From Hyaloraphidium curvatum (taxonomy: Eukaryota > Monoblepharomycota > Hyaloraphidiomycetes > Hyaloraphidiales > Hyaloraphidiaceae), in the NCBI GenBank assembly GCA_025558095.1, contig JAIVFI010000004.1, positions 434,001 to 498,000 of the forward strand: DNA of 64,000 bases, written 5' to 3'. The position numbers were made by a program, and so were the translations under genes. A model generated the notes under the pieces. That model saw only the letters and a program-made list of their open reading frames with translations. It did not search any database and was not told the origin of the DNA. This document shows positions 42,302 through 53,604 of this stretch, one piece after another (position 1 is the stretch's first letter; the number at the start of each line of letters is the position of its first letter).

Positions 42302-42714
42302 GCTGGACAGGGGTTCCGGAAGGACCCTTTCCCCGATCGCGTGTTGGTCGCGCGTGGTCGCACGGGTGCCGTGCAATCGGCCGACTCGCCGAATTCGGTT
42401 GCCTGCAGCCTGCCCACGGAAACCGCGTCTGCATAGACCGGACCGTCAGGACATTTGAGGACGCCGGCGGACTCGCCCGGCGCCCGGGATTCCGAAGCCC
42501 CGGCCGGCCGGCGCCACGGGGCAGTGACCAAACACCTGGAGCGGCGCAACCCGGACATGGCGCGCCCGAGGGCACGCATTTGACGCAGTGGCACGCCTTT
42601 TGGAGGACATTGAACTCGTCTTGTGCCCCGTGTTTGTCCCTGTGGACGGATTCGAAAGCCGGAACGTGGGGCACACCGCAACCACCCACCGCTGGACGTC
42701 GGACTCGGCTTGCC
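42302..42714. other. Divergent intergenic region, MEAK7-like / kinesin-8 B
   Basis: 413 bp between divergent start codons. No credible ORF or repeat seen; presumably contains both promoters. Confidence 0.45.
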
Positions 42715-45700
42715 ATGAACGGTTCGCGACCGGGCACGCGCAGTGCGCCTGCGCTCTCGGGGCGACGTCCCGGGACGGCCGCGTCAAATGCTTCCTTGCC
42801 CACGGCGGCCAAGCAGTCCAACATCAAAGTCACCGTCCGAATCCGGCCGCTGCACGTGAAGAAGACAGCCTCGGCGGCCGATGTCGACGGGGACTCGCAC
42901 TTTGCCTCGACGGCGACGCTTGCGGCCCAGAATGCCGGGGACGGATTCAACCTCCCCCTGACTCTTTCCAGCCACGACTTCTTCCTCCACCAACAGCAGG
43001 TCTACAACAAGAGGACCGTCAGCCCGATCGATGACCAGCTGCTGGTCTTTGATCCCACTGGACCGACCTCCCACGGAACTCCTATGGACCAGGATGGACC
43101 CGCCACGCCCCACAAGGGCCGCTTGCAGCTCGGCAAGAAGCACAAGAACATCTGCTACGGATTCGACCGCATCTTCGTGAGGATCATTGAGCCGTTGAGA
43201 GCCCTGATTCCGATGTCTTACCTAGATTGTCCCTCACAGCCCGAGGATGTCACGCAGCACGAAGTCTACGAGGAGACGGCAAAGCCTCTTATCGAAGGCG
43301 TCCTCGACGGGTACAATTCCACGGTCTTTGCCTACGGAGCTACCGGCTGCGGCAAGACGTACACCATCACCGGCACGGAGGACCAACCCGGAGTCATCTA
43401 CAGGACGATGGAGGATCTGTTTGCTCGTATGCGGGAATTGGAGCGGGAAAGGGTCATCGAAGCCGAGCTTTCCTACCTGGAGGTCTAGTGAGTTGCGCGA
43501 AACGGGATTGCGGGAGCACGGCTCACAAGGCGCTCGCAGCAACGAGCAAATCAGGGACCTTCTCAAGGATCAACCACCGCTGGAGCTGCGCGAGGATGAC
43601 AAGGGGGTTCAGGTCGCCAAGCTGAGCAAGCACGTTCTCCTCGACGTGGAGGACGTCATGGCGTTGCTCATCCGGGGGAACGAGAATCGATCAAAAGGTT
43701 TGGGCGATTGTACGCGCAAATTGTTCGGCGGCCGATAATCTCGGTTCCCCCACAGCTCCGACGGAAGCGAATGAGACATCTTCCCGATCGCATGCCGTGC
43801 TGCAGATCCACGTAAAGCAGCGTGACCGGGGCTCGGGGACGCAGGCAACCTGGAAGACGGCCATCCTCAGCATCATCGACCTCGCGGGCTCGGAACGGGC
43901 ATCCGCGACCAAGAACCGAGGGGAGCGGCTCCGTGAGGGCGCCAAAATCAACCGCTCCCTCCTTGCTCTGGGCAACTGCATCAACGCTCTCTGCAAATCC
44001 GTGCACAGTCGCCACATTCCCTACCGAGACTCGAAGCTCACGCGCCTGCTCAAGTTTTCGCTGGGCGGGAACTGCAAGGTGGTCATGATCGCGAACATCA
44101 GCCCCCATCCGTCCTACTACGAGGAGACGCACAACACTCTCATGTACGCGAACCGCGCCAAGGAGATCAAGACGAAGGTGGAGCAGAACCGGGTCAACGT
44201 GGAGGCCGGGGTGGAGGAGTACACCAGGATCATCGCGGAGCTGGAGGATCAAGTGAAGCATCTTCGGGAGCAGCTTGAATTGGCCCGCAGCGCCGGCGTA
44301 AAGGGCGATCCATCGGGTGGCAAGGCGGTCTACGATCAAGTGGCCAATTCCCGCGCCCTGCAGTTCCTCAGGGACAGACTCCTCCCACGCAGCCTGAAGC
44401 AGGAGCTCGCCCGCGAGTCCATCGCAGCCGAGATGGCCCTCGTGCAGCGCCAGAAGGCGCTCTGTACCTCCCTGAAGGAAAGCGTTTGGGGCTCGGAGTA
44501 TGACGTTGATTTGTCGCAGCTGAAAGGCGCGATCAGCCAGGCGGAGAAGGACATCGAGCGGCGGCTACAGGATCTCGGAACGCGGTTGTCGGATGCGCTG
44601 GTTGTCCTGGGGGAACTGGATGGTCTGGCAAACAGGGTCGTCGAGAAGGCGGACCAGACCTTTGCTGCCAGGGATCTAGAGGACGGCGATCAATCGTGGA
44701 CCATCAAAGTCTTCAACGACTTCGTCTCGGCAGCCCGGTGGAAGATGAGGGACGAGGTCGCTCTGGCACGGCAGTCGGATCTGGAGGTTCTGGAGAAGCA
44801 TGGCCGGCGGACGACGGATCTAGTGCTGCACAAGTTTACCACCGTGCTCGCCAGCGGCTCGAGCATCCAGGCGCTTCCTGCCTCCCCGACAAAGGGGCCC
44901 TCTCTCATAAAGCAGGAGCTGGCCTTTACCGTGGACGAAGGGCTGGCCTTCCTGCAAGAGCTCGTCGCCGGAGCCGATGAGCGCCCTGCAGATCTTTACC
45001 AACGGCCCGTGGTCGAGGGCGCAGCATTGGAAGAGCTGCGGGCAGAGGCTTCCGAGGTCATGGCTTATCTCGGCGAACAGGCATTCGCACCCGTTTTGGA
45101 TCCGAACCTCTTCGCCACTGTCCTGCGGGAGAAGACGGCGGCTTCGGACTCCCGCGCCAAGCGCCCCATCAACGGCCCGGCAGCGAGATCGGGCACCATA
45201 CGGGGACCTGTTGTGTTTGGAAACTCCGAACCGTCGCTGGCCAGCCAGGCCAGACCTGTGGAGAGGCTTGGCTCCCAAAGAGCCGCGGCTCCCACCACAC
45301 GGAGAGTCATCACCGACATCCACGCTGGAGGACCGATTCGCATTTCCTCGCCTCAGCGCCGCAAGGAGCGAAAGATCACCCCGATCGCCCTGGCGAGGTC
45401 GGCATCTGCAGAGGAGCCCGTCTTGAATCCCCCGTTGCCGGATTCGAAGCGCGCCCTGGCTGCGGTTGCGACGGCAGTGCGGAACTCGCGTGATCGCGAA
45501 CAGTGGGAGCGCCCTTGGAGAGTCAACAGCCAGGCAGCTAAGCCCGCTGAGGCGCCGAACGGAGCCGCCGGACCTGTGACTTCCAAAACCCGGGCCAATG
45601 CTTCGCCGGACAAACTCGATTCGTCGCAGGATCGATATGCGAGCATTGATGGTGCCCCTGCTCCTGCAGACGCCGGAGATTCCCGGCGGCCGCGGAGCAA

Positions 45701-45800
45701 GACGTCCAGCCCAGTCGTTGCATCTGGGCCGGGATCGTCCGGGGCGGCACCTGGACCGCCTGCGGCATCACAAGCGGCGGCGAAGAAGGTTTGGAAGTGA
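42715..45800 (+). CDS. Kinesin-8 motor protein (paralogue B)
   Basis: Four exons; introns at 43177-43239, 43488-43539 and 43698-43755 leave 971 codons (970 residues). Motor motifs: VTVRIRPLHVKK, FAYGATGCGKTYTITG, TEANETSSRSHAVLQIHVK, SIIDLAGSERASATKNRGE and NTLMYANRAKEIKTK. A charged loop rich in Gln/His lies between beta-1 and the P-loop (HDFFLHQQQVYNKRT). A coiled-coil region follows (IIAELEDQVKHLREQLE) and a Ser/Ala/Pro-rich tail ending KKVWK. It is a paralogue of the gene at 37.3-40.5 kb, with which it shares three intron positions and phases. The pair may form a heterodimer, as Klp5 and Klp6 do in fission yeast, but this is inference. Confidence 0.9.
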
Positions 45801-45881
45801 TAGAGCTTGGTGTTCGCAATCAATGTACATAACGGCACGTTGTATCTTGAGGCCGCTTGATCTACCGGCACGCCCGCCCGG

Positions 45882-48011
45882 CTACGAGGTCCTGCCCTCG
45901 ACGAAACCCGAGTCGACAACCTCCCTTGGCTTCTGCCGGAGTCGCAAAGTATCGCCTTTCGCACCCAGGACCAGGGTTTCGTCGTCCTCGGCTTCCGATG
46001 TTCTCGGGCGTTCCCAGTCGCTGTCCTCGTCCGTCTCGTTGATCGCCCGCAACATTGCCGTCTTGGGCGGCAGCGGCGACTCTCTCGTCTTCGCCGTGTC
46101 CTGCAGAGCCTCCCACGTGGCAGGAGCTTCCATGCCATGGCGCGCCCGCCACTTGGCGATGACTTCAAGGTAGACCTTGGAGCCGTCCCGCAGCGTCCGT
46201 TTCTGCGTCTCGAAGTCGTTGTGGTAGAGCCCGAACTTGGAGTCGTAGCCAGAGTCCCACTCCACGTTGTCTGCGACCGGCAGGTGGTATAAGCAGCTGT
46301 GCATGAAGGCACCAAGCGCAAAGACGCACCCATGAGCGTCCAGTAGTAGTATCCACGGACGTCTACACCCTCTTCCTTGGCCTTGAGCATCGCATAGAGG
46401 TACCTCCTGATGAACAGGTTCCTCCTCGAGTCCTCCGCGTCCGCGATGCCGTTCTCGGTGACGATCACAGGCTTGCCAAACTGCGCCATCTGGTGGATCG
46501 CACGGTAGAAGCCCTCGGGATACAGCGCGTAGTGCATGTCGGTCATGAGCGCGTCGGGGTGCGGGCGGTCCGTGGCGATGATGCCGCGGGTGAACCAGTT
46601 CTCGGGAGCCTGAATCGAAAGGACGTTGTGCGACTGCAACGATTCGTTAGAGGCAACACGGCTGGTGAGCGGAAAGAGCTTACATAGTAATTGAGGCCGA
46701 CAAAGTCGTGCGACTGCGGCCCGCGGGGGTCGTGGAAGGCGGCGGGGAGGAAAGGCAGGAGGCGGAACGATCCGGTGCGGAAGAAGCCGAGCAGCGACTC
46801 GTTGACCATCTGGTCGACGAACCAGGCCACGATCCACTCGATCGGGTTCATGGTGTTGCGCGGGTCGTACTGGAACTGGGACTTGCACCAGCCGATCTCG
46901 GACTTATCGCCGTGCGGAAGGGACTTCATGAGGAAGTAGGCCTCGGTGTGCGCGCGGAGGATGTTGGACATGACGCGGACGATCGCCCGGAAATCATCCT
47001 TCCTCCCTGTGGCGGTGTAAGTGGGCGTCGGCCTCGGCAGATAGGCCAGCACTCACCCGGCGGATGCAGTCCCAGGTTGTAGCCACACCAAGTGTACCCC
47101 TCCGGCTCGTTGAACGTCACCCATTGCCGGCACTTCGAGCCGTACTCGCGGAACGCAAGCTCGACAAACTCGAGGAACGCCGCCGCCATCCCGTCCCACT
47201 CCCATCCGCCCTGCTCCTCCGCCCAGATCGGGTTCGTGAAGTGGTGCAGCGTGATCATGGGCTCCAATCCCTGCCGCGCGAGCTCGTCCAGCACCGCGTG
47301 GTAGTGCGCGATGGCGTCCCTGGAGGGCTCGCCGCGCCGGGGCACGATCTTGGACCACTCGATGGAGAAGCGGTACGCGGTCATGCCGAAGCCCTGAGGA
47401 AATCATCCCATGAGTATCGGGCATTGCAGCCAATGTCTTTCCGGCCGACCTTGATGAGCGCGATGTCCTCCTTGTACCGGTTCCAGTGGTCGCACGCCTG
47501 CCCGCTCTTGTGGCCGTGGAGGATCCGCGGCGTCCCATCGGACTTGACGCCGTGCTCGAACGCCCACCAGTTGTTGTTGTCGCAGCCTCCCTCGACCTGG
47601 TGCGCCGCGGTGGCAGTCCCCTGGGACAGCAAGACATTGTAGTTAGTGTGACGGCCCCGTAGCCTCCTGCGGGCGGCGGGAGGCCCACCCAGGCAAAGTC
47701 CTTGCCGAAGCCCTTTGCGATGCGGTCCGTCGACGTGTCTATCCTGCTCTTGGACCGCACGTGCGGCAAGGGCTCGGCCACGTCCCACACCCTGCCGCGC
47801 GATGAGCCTCTGTCGCTGCCCAGCGTGCGCCAGGCGGTTCTCACCAGTACAGCCTCCGCTCGAGCTTGTAGTCGAACCAGCGCGCGACGACGTAGGCGGC
47901 GCCGAGGGCGGGCAGCGCGGCGGGCAGGGCGCGGAGCGACTCGAACAACGCCGAGGGAAGGGCGAGCGCGAGCTCGAACGGCATGGCCAGGAGCCCCAGG
48001 AACGACGCCAT
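45882..48011 (-). CDS. Membrane-anchored GH1 beta-glycosidase
   Basis: The first exon (from ATG 48011) gives a hydrophobic N-terminus (SFLGLLAMPFELALALPSAL) consistent with a signal anchor, followed by a basic stretch. The GH1 fold follows: FAWGTATAAHQVEGG, NNNWWAFEHG, GMTAYRFSIEWSKI, the acid/base motif VTFNEPEGYTW, DFVGLNYY, the nucleophile motif PVIVTENGIAD and the C-terminal YYYWTLMDNVEWDSGYDSKFG. Both catalytic glutamates are present. The C-terminal 90 residues after the barrel are charged and unrelated. GH1 enzymes cleave beta-glucosides and related glycosides; an N-terminal anchor suggests a membrane substrate such as a glycolipid, as in plant SFR2, but that is speculation. About six introns. 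Confidence 0.87.
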
Positions 48012-48251
48012 GGTGGTGTTCGTTCTCCGATGCGCGGGTCGCGGGTGTTTTCAAGCGCCTGCTTGGCCTAGGACGTGGAGGCGCCGGGGCGTTTGGAGGA
48101 GGTCAGGCGGGAGACGCCGTTGGGGGTCCTTGACTTATCTTTGCAGCCAACGCCACACGAACGCGCGGAAACGGACATAGATTGAAGTCAAACGGCCTAA
48201 ACACAGTGCCATGCTGCCGAGCAAACGCATCCCGGGGTCCTCGCTCGCCGA

Positions 48252-49246
48252 TCAGCCCCCGCCGCCGTGCCTCAGCTGCGAGACACGAGCGGCGATCTTG
48301 CCCCGCACCTCTGCCAGCTGGGCCTGGAGATCCCTCAGCTCCGCGGACTTGAGCTCCAGGAGCTTGACATCCGCGAGCTCCGGGTTCTGGAAGGGGGGAG
48401 ACAAGGCGGGTGAGCGGTTTCCGAAGCATCGATTGGGTGTGTACGAACCAGCGAGACCTGGGGTAGCTCGATGGCCTTCCACTCGTCCTCGGGTAGCTCG
48501 TGCCTATCCAAAGAGCAGAATGTAAATGAGGAACTTAACGGTAAGGTGCTCCGGGTCTCACTTTTCCTTGTTCTCCTTCATCCGGCGCCTCACTTCCTCC
48601 CTGGACAGCTTAGCTGACGAAGAGGGCAAAATGAACAAAGAGGCATGGAGCCAGACAAGGATTGCAGAGGCACGGATGGGTAATGATGTTCTGTGTCAGA
48701 GTTGCCCCGGAGAATGGGCTGTCGAGGTGTCGGGACACCAACCGCCCGTGTTGACGATGAAGCCGTTCTTGCGGGTGATCTCCGGCCCCTGCTTCGCGGC
48801 ATTGATCCTCCCGATGACCAGCGGGTCGATATGCAGGCCCTGGAACTCTGCCCGACGCGTCAAGACAGCTCGGGGACCCCGGTCCCTCCCCCGGCCGCAG
48901 GAAAGCGGGAAACCCACCGGCCACGCTCTGCTGGCCCAGCATGCGCTGCAGCTGGATGTTCATCTGCGCGTTGGTCTTGCCGGGGAGGCAACCCGACTCG
49001 ATGATGTCCTTCCACTGGCCGATGCCGAAGCGCATGAGCGCGCGGCGGAAGACCTCGGCCTCCCCGTCCGTCCAGCCTGGGAGCAAGGAGACGCGCCCGA
49101 TTGATTCGCAAGCGTCCGGTGGATAGGTTCGAGCGAGATTGCCAACCTGGACTGAGGCTGTAGTTCCAGAGCGATGGCGAATCAACTGGGCGAACGAGGT
49201 TCTTGACGGGGGCCGGCATGGCCCGCGGGGCAGCGGGCGCGGCCAT
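48252..49246 (-). CDS. SANT/Myb-domain protein with C-terminal coiled coil
   Basis: The start ATG 49246 gives MAAPAAPRAMPAPVKNLVRP. After an intron the SANT/Myb-like repeat reads GWTDGEAEVFRRALMRFGIG, then QWKDIIESGCLPGKTNAQMN, with the three spaced tryptophan-type positions expected. The following conserved block (GLHIDPLVIGRINAAKQGPE, then RKNGFIVNTGG) and KLSREEVRRRMKENKEK with LPEDEWKAIELPQ match an uncharacterised eukaryotic single-SANT family. A short C-terminal helix (LLELKSAELRDLQAQLAEV) is probably coiled coil. Likely nuclear. At least four introns of about 50-90 nt. Confidence 0.75.
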
Positions 49247-49390
49247 CACGGAAGAGGGATAAAGACAAAGGATGCGGTTTTCAGGGCATCGCTCGGGTTT
49301 GGCAGGGTGTCCCTGTGCTGACTGATCGGGGACGCGTCGCCAGGAGTTCTGGCGTCGCAGCCCCCGACCCAGCACCCGCGCGCTCGAGCA

Positions 49391-51015
49391 ATGGCGGGCG
49401 CGCGGCGGCGCGCCCTGTTCGACTGCACGGGCGATGACGACTCGGAGCTCTCTTTCCGGCGCGGCGACGTGATCCTCGACGTGGGTCGCCCTCCGCGGCT
49501 ACTCCGCCGCCGCCCTGACGCGTCCCCCCGGCGGATCCACGCGGCCGATCGCGATCGCCGCGATCACGCGGATGCGCCGATCAGTGCGAGCCGGCCGACG
49601 ACGACGGCTGGCTGCTCGGCACGCTCGAGGGCACCGCGCGCCGCGGGCTCTTCCCCGAAAACTACACCGAGCCGCTGCAGGCGCCGCGCCCGCCGAAGCC
49701 GCGCACCGTGTCGTCGCCGTCGGACGCGCTGCGCGACCGGACAGAGCCCGGGCTGCAGCGCAGCGCGACCGTCGGGGCCCTGCCGCAGGACGCGCCCGCG
49801 GAGCCCAAGGCCAGCATCGCCGAACTGGCCGCGCGTTTTTCGGCGACCTCCGTCGCGTCGAAGAGCGATGCTCCTTCTGGGCCCAAAGCTCAGCCCACGG
49901 CCGGGGGCGTCAAGGCACGGGCGGGCATGTTCGAGGCGGATGCCGCAGCGCCGGCTCCAAGGACTGCGCCGCCTGTCCCGGGGAAGCCGGCCATGCCGCC
50001 AAAGCCGGCTTTTAAACCTTCGTCGACCTCGGTGTCTTCCACATCGGACTCTGGCTCCGTGGAATCGGCAGTGGTCCCGGCCAAGAAGCCGCCTCCACCT
50101 GCGGTGCCCAAACCTGCCTCCCTTACCACCAAGGCGCCTTCCTCGCCCCCAACGCCGGGATCGCCTCGCACCCCGGTATCTCCACCGGCCGAGCCCACGG
50201 CACCCCCGCCGGAGCCCAAGCGCGCACCGTCGCTGCCCTCGCGCTCAAACTCCGTGACGTCAGCACCCGGCACGTCGAGCGCCGGGCGCACTTTCCTACC
50301 CAGCTCGGCGCCGGCACCTTCTCTGCCCTCCAGGGCAGCCATGCCGCAGCGATCAACGGCGGCCTCCAAACCCAGCCAACCGAAACCCCCGGTTGAGCCT
50401 CCTCGCCCCGTGGAACCGCCTCGGCCTACAGAGCCTCCGCGTCCCGCGGAGCCCGCTCGACCGAAAGCTCCGGAGCGGCCACCCCAGCCCGAGAGACCGG
50501 CACCCCCCGAGCGGCCCGTGCCCGCGGAATCTACGCCCCTGCCCGCGGCGCCTCCGTCGCGCCCCTCCCTCCCGTCGCGCTCCAACACCGCCGGCAGCAA
50601 CGCCGGGAGCAACTCGCTCCCCCGCCCTTCGCCCCCCGCGCGACCGCCCGCACCGGCCGACAAACCCGTCGCCCCTGCCCGCCCCACCCCCTCGCTGCCC
50701 CGCGTGCCCCCGCGCCCCTTGGAATCCGCGATCGCGCCCGAGGAGGAGCAAAAGTTCCTCCCCCTCTTCCGCACCCTCGCCGGCCCCTCCCGCACCGCCA
50801 CCGGCGCCGACGTCCGCGAGCTGTGGCTCCGCTCGGGCCTGCCCGCGGACACCCTGGCCGACATCTGGGAGCTCGCGGACGCGGACGGCGACGGGGAGCT
50901 GGCCGAGGGGGAGTTCCTCGCGGGGATGCACCTGGTGGACAGGTGCAGGGCGGGGGAGCCGGTGCCGGCCAGGCTGGACCCGGCGCTGGAGCGCATGGCG
51001 AGGGAGAGGAGGTGA
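49391..51015 (+). CDS. SH3 and EH domain endocytic adaptor-like protein
   Basis: Two exons. An N-terminal SH3 domain (RRALFDCTGDDDSELSFRRG, then after the intron DDDGWLLGTLEGTARRGLFP ending ENY) is split by an intron that joins ILD to CEPADDDG. A Pro/Ser-rich linker of about 300 residues contains many PxxP runs (PPRPVEPPRPTEPPRPAEP). A single C-terminal EH domain follows (FLPLFRTLAGPSRTATGADV, LPADTLADIWELADADGDGE) with an EF-hand-like DADGDGELAEGEF loop. EH domains bind NPF motifs of endocytic proteins and SH3 domains bind PxxP, so an actin/endocytosis scaffold role is likely. The SH3-EH combination with one EH domain is unusual compared with intersectins (two EH, five SH3). Confidence 0.8.
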
Positions 51016-51134
51016 TTCCCGTCCGGGGACGCAGCTGTATTGCTTCCATCGGGGACTACAGAGCTCAGATCATGTCCAGGCGGGTCGGTCCCGCAAGATT
51101 CCATATGTACAGGGTTGCGGCCAATCGAAAGCCA

Positions 51135-52586
51135 TCAGGCCCTGGAGAGGGTGAAGTCGCGAACGTACAGGATGCCGATTACGGGAAAGCCTGGATTGAG
51201 CAAGCATCAGCGCTCGACTGGCACACACGCGCACCGGAACCCACCGAGCATCATCCCGCACCACCAGAAGATGTTGGTCAGCCGGGCGTTCTTCTTCAGG
51301 AACGGCGCCGACCCGATGCGGATCAGGGGCACCTGGCTCATCTGGAAGAAGAAGAGCACCGGCCTGAACCGCTTTGTCACGAGGGTCAGGACGACCTCGT
51401 GCAGGACGCTCGAGAGGAAGAAGGTGAAGAGCGCCGCGGACTCGCGGCCCATGCCCGTGCGCCGCGAGGCGCCGTGCACGTGGGTGAGGAGGAAGAGGTA
51501 CACGGGGCGGTTCCAGGAGCGCGACCAGAAGGCGAAGTCGGTCGCGTTCCACCAGTCCTCGTAGAAGGCCCGGTCGGCAAAAAACGACAGCTCCGCAAAG
51601 GCGTTGGTGAGGTATTCCCAGACCATTAGGAAGATGAGGATGTAGCAGATGAGCATGGGGAAGAGCAGCCGGCCGATCATCTCCATCAGCGGCAGCGCGT
51701 TCGGGTCCTTGAGCGTCGGCATGATCCACGTGACGATGGTGACATAGAGCACGACGAAGCAGCCAGCGAAGCCCAGGACCTTTTCGCCGACGTAGCTCCA
51801 CCGGATCTTGTCGGTGCGGGGGTAGGAGAGCTGGTAGACGAGCGCGGGGATCCGGAGAAAGTCGATGAAGTTGGAGAAGGTGAGGTTCTTTGGGTAAGGC
51901 GCAACTCCGGGAGGGTGCAGCTCCTCCTCCAGATCCGTGATCTCGAGCTCGAGGGCCGCGGTCACATCGGAATCGGCGTGGGTGCCGTTCTCCGAGGCTC
52001 CCTTCCCGTTGGCCGTCCGCTTTTGCCGCTCCACCAACGTTCTCTTGAGTGCCCTCAGGCGGGCGGTCTTAGTCGCCAGCTCCGTGTTGACGGCGCAGTA
52101 ACTGTGCAGCTTCATCAGCATCGTCAGGCTGTGGAGCGCAAGGCAACCGGTCTGGAAGAAGGTCCATGACTCAGACCAAAGGAAGGAGGTCCATGCCACA
52201 AAGAAGGCCAGCGAGTAGGCCCAGCCGATGTAAGTCCCCACCCGCCGCGACACCCAGCCCTTGGCGACGGCGATCTCGAGCGGCACGCAGGGGAACAGCG
52301 ATAGGATCATCGCGAAATCGGCGGCGAAGAGCTTGCCGACGTTCACGCCCAGGTCGCCCAAAAGCCCCCACGAGATGCCCTCCGTGTATGCCGTACGGAC
52401 CGCATAGAACGCGACCGCCAGCCAGAACAGGTTCACGAAGCCCCACAGGTGGCCCAGGTTGTCTGAGTCGAGCAAGCTAGTCCGCGCCACGAACAGGGGC
52501 CTTTTGCGGCCAGAGGTGCCCGGCCGCGCCCCCGGCGCGAAGGCCGCATCGCCCGGCGGCGGCACGTCGGTCACAATCTTCGCCAT
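51135..52586 (-). CDS. Sterol O-acyltransferase-like MBOAT (ARE/SOAT)
   Basis: About 465 residues in two exons. About eight hydrophobic helices are visible. MBOAT family motifs: YQLSYPRTDKIRWSYV, FYEDWWNATDFAFWSRSWNR (the FYxDWWN motif) and the catalytic His in FFLSSVLHEVVLTLV, followed by FFFQMSQVPL. The FFxxLSSVxHE and FFFQMxQxPL features resemble yeast Are1/2 sterol acyltransferases more than DGAT1, though DGAT1 cannot be excluded. The product would be a sterol ester or triacylglycerol at the ER. The last exon joins MMLG to FPVIGILYVRDFTLS across an intron of about 58 nt. It diverges from the GPI protein gene with only 76 bp between start codons. Confidence 0.83.
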
Positions 52587-52662
52587 CGCCGGTAGGGGTT
52601 TTCCCGGATCGCGTGGACCCCATATGATCAGTCAGAGCCGCCGCCTCACTCCCACTCCCCCG

Positions 52663-53477
52663 ATGCGGCTGCAGAGTGCGCTCCCGGCGCTGCTCCTTGC
52701 GGCGTGCGTGCTCGCGGCACTCGCGGGCCCCGCGCAGGTGCGCCGTCGTGGTTGGCGGCGCGAGGCCCGACTGACTCCCGCGTGCTCGCCTTCTTGCTGC
52801 CCGCCCTCTCTGCCTGTCGACTGCCCGCCCATCTCAGGCCGGGCTCTGTTCCTGCGCGTGCTGCGGCAGCAATTCCACGTGCACGCCCGCGTCGGTCGGC
52901 GCATTCTCCAACGACTGCGGGCTGTGCGACGACTCGGCGTGCCGCGACGCCTTCCCCGCCGCCTGCTTCCAGCGGCCGTTCAGCGAGGTGCAGCGCGCGA
53001 CCTGCAACGTCTTCTCGGGCAACGCCACGTGCGCGTGCTTCTGCCAGTGCTCGGGCGGCGCGTGCAAGGGCTCGTCGTTCCAGGGCACGCTGCCGCTGGG
53101 CACGCCGGACGCCTGCGGCCGCTGCTCCGTCGCGCTGTGCGCGCAGAACTACCCGGACACCTGCATGGTGCGCGCCGTGCCGGGCTTCGTGGACGTCCAA
53201 GGTGGGCTTCCTGGCTGCGACCGGCTTTTGATCCCATCTCACACATCCACCAGCCTCGTGTGCGCCCGACGGATCCGACGGCACCTCCGTTTCCCGCACC
53301 CGGACGACGTCGGTGTCGCAGACCACCACCTCTGCCGCCGCAATCACCGAACTGCCTTCCGGGCCCTCGGCCAGCCCGCCTGCCCAGACGACGAGCCGGC
53401 CAGCGTCTGCGGGTTCCACTAGCGCAAACGTCGCCGCGCTTGGATTGGCCGTCGTCTTTGGGGCGCTGGCGCTGTGA
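52663..53477 (+). CDS. Cys-rich, Ser/Thr-rich GPI-anchored cell-surface protein
   Basis: Exon 1 encodes a signal peptide (MRLQSALPALLLAACVLAAL). After an intron the mature part is Cys-rich with repeated spacing (GLCSCACCGSNSTC, DCGLCDDSACRD, TCACFCQCSGGACKG, CGRCSVALCAQNYPDTC). After a second intron the C-terminal stalk is Thr/Ser-rich (VSRTRTTSVSQTTTS) and ends with a hydrophobic GPI-type signal (VAALGLAVVFGALAL). Fungal cell-wall and surface proteins share this layout; the Cys-rich module is not one I can name. Secreted, probably anchored outside the plasma membrane. Confidence 0.7.
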
Positions 53478-53604
53478 TTGTCGCCGTGAAGCGTACGAAT
53501 CGGTTCTGAAAGCTCCTTTGGACCTGCTCTGCTGAATCGTGGACATCTGTCTCTGTTATGTCGACATCTCATCTCATGTTGTTTGCTGCAAGTACAGCAC
53601 TAAT

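Noticed and set aside
49890-51104. Long minus-strand frame opposite the SH3-EH gene
   Set aside because: Gly/Ser/Arg-rich shadow of the Pro-rich linker. The plus strand has both SH3 and EH domains.
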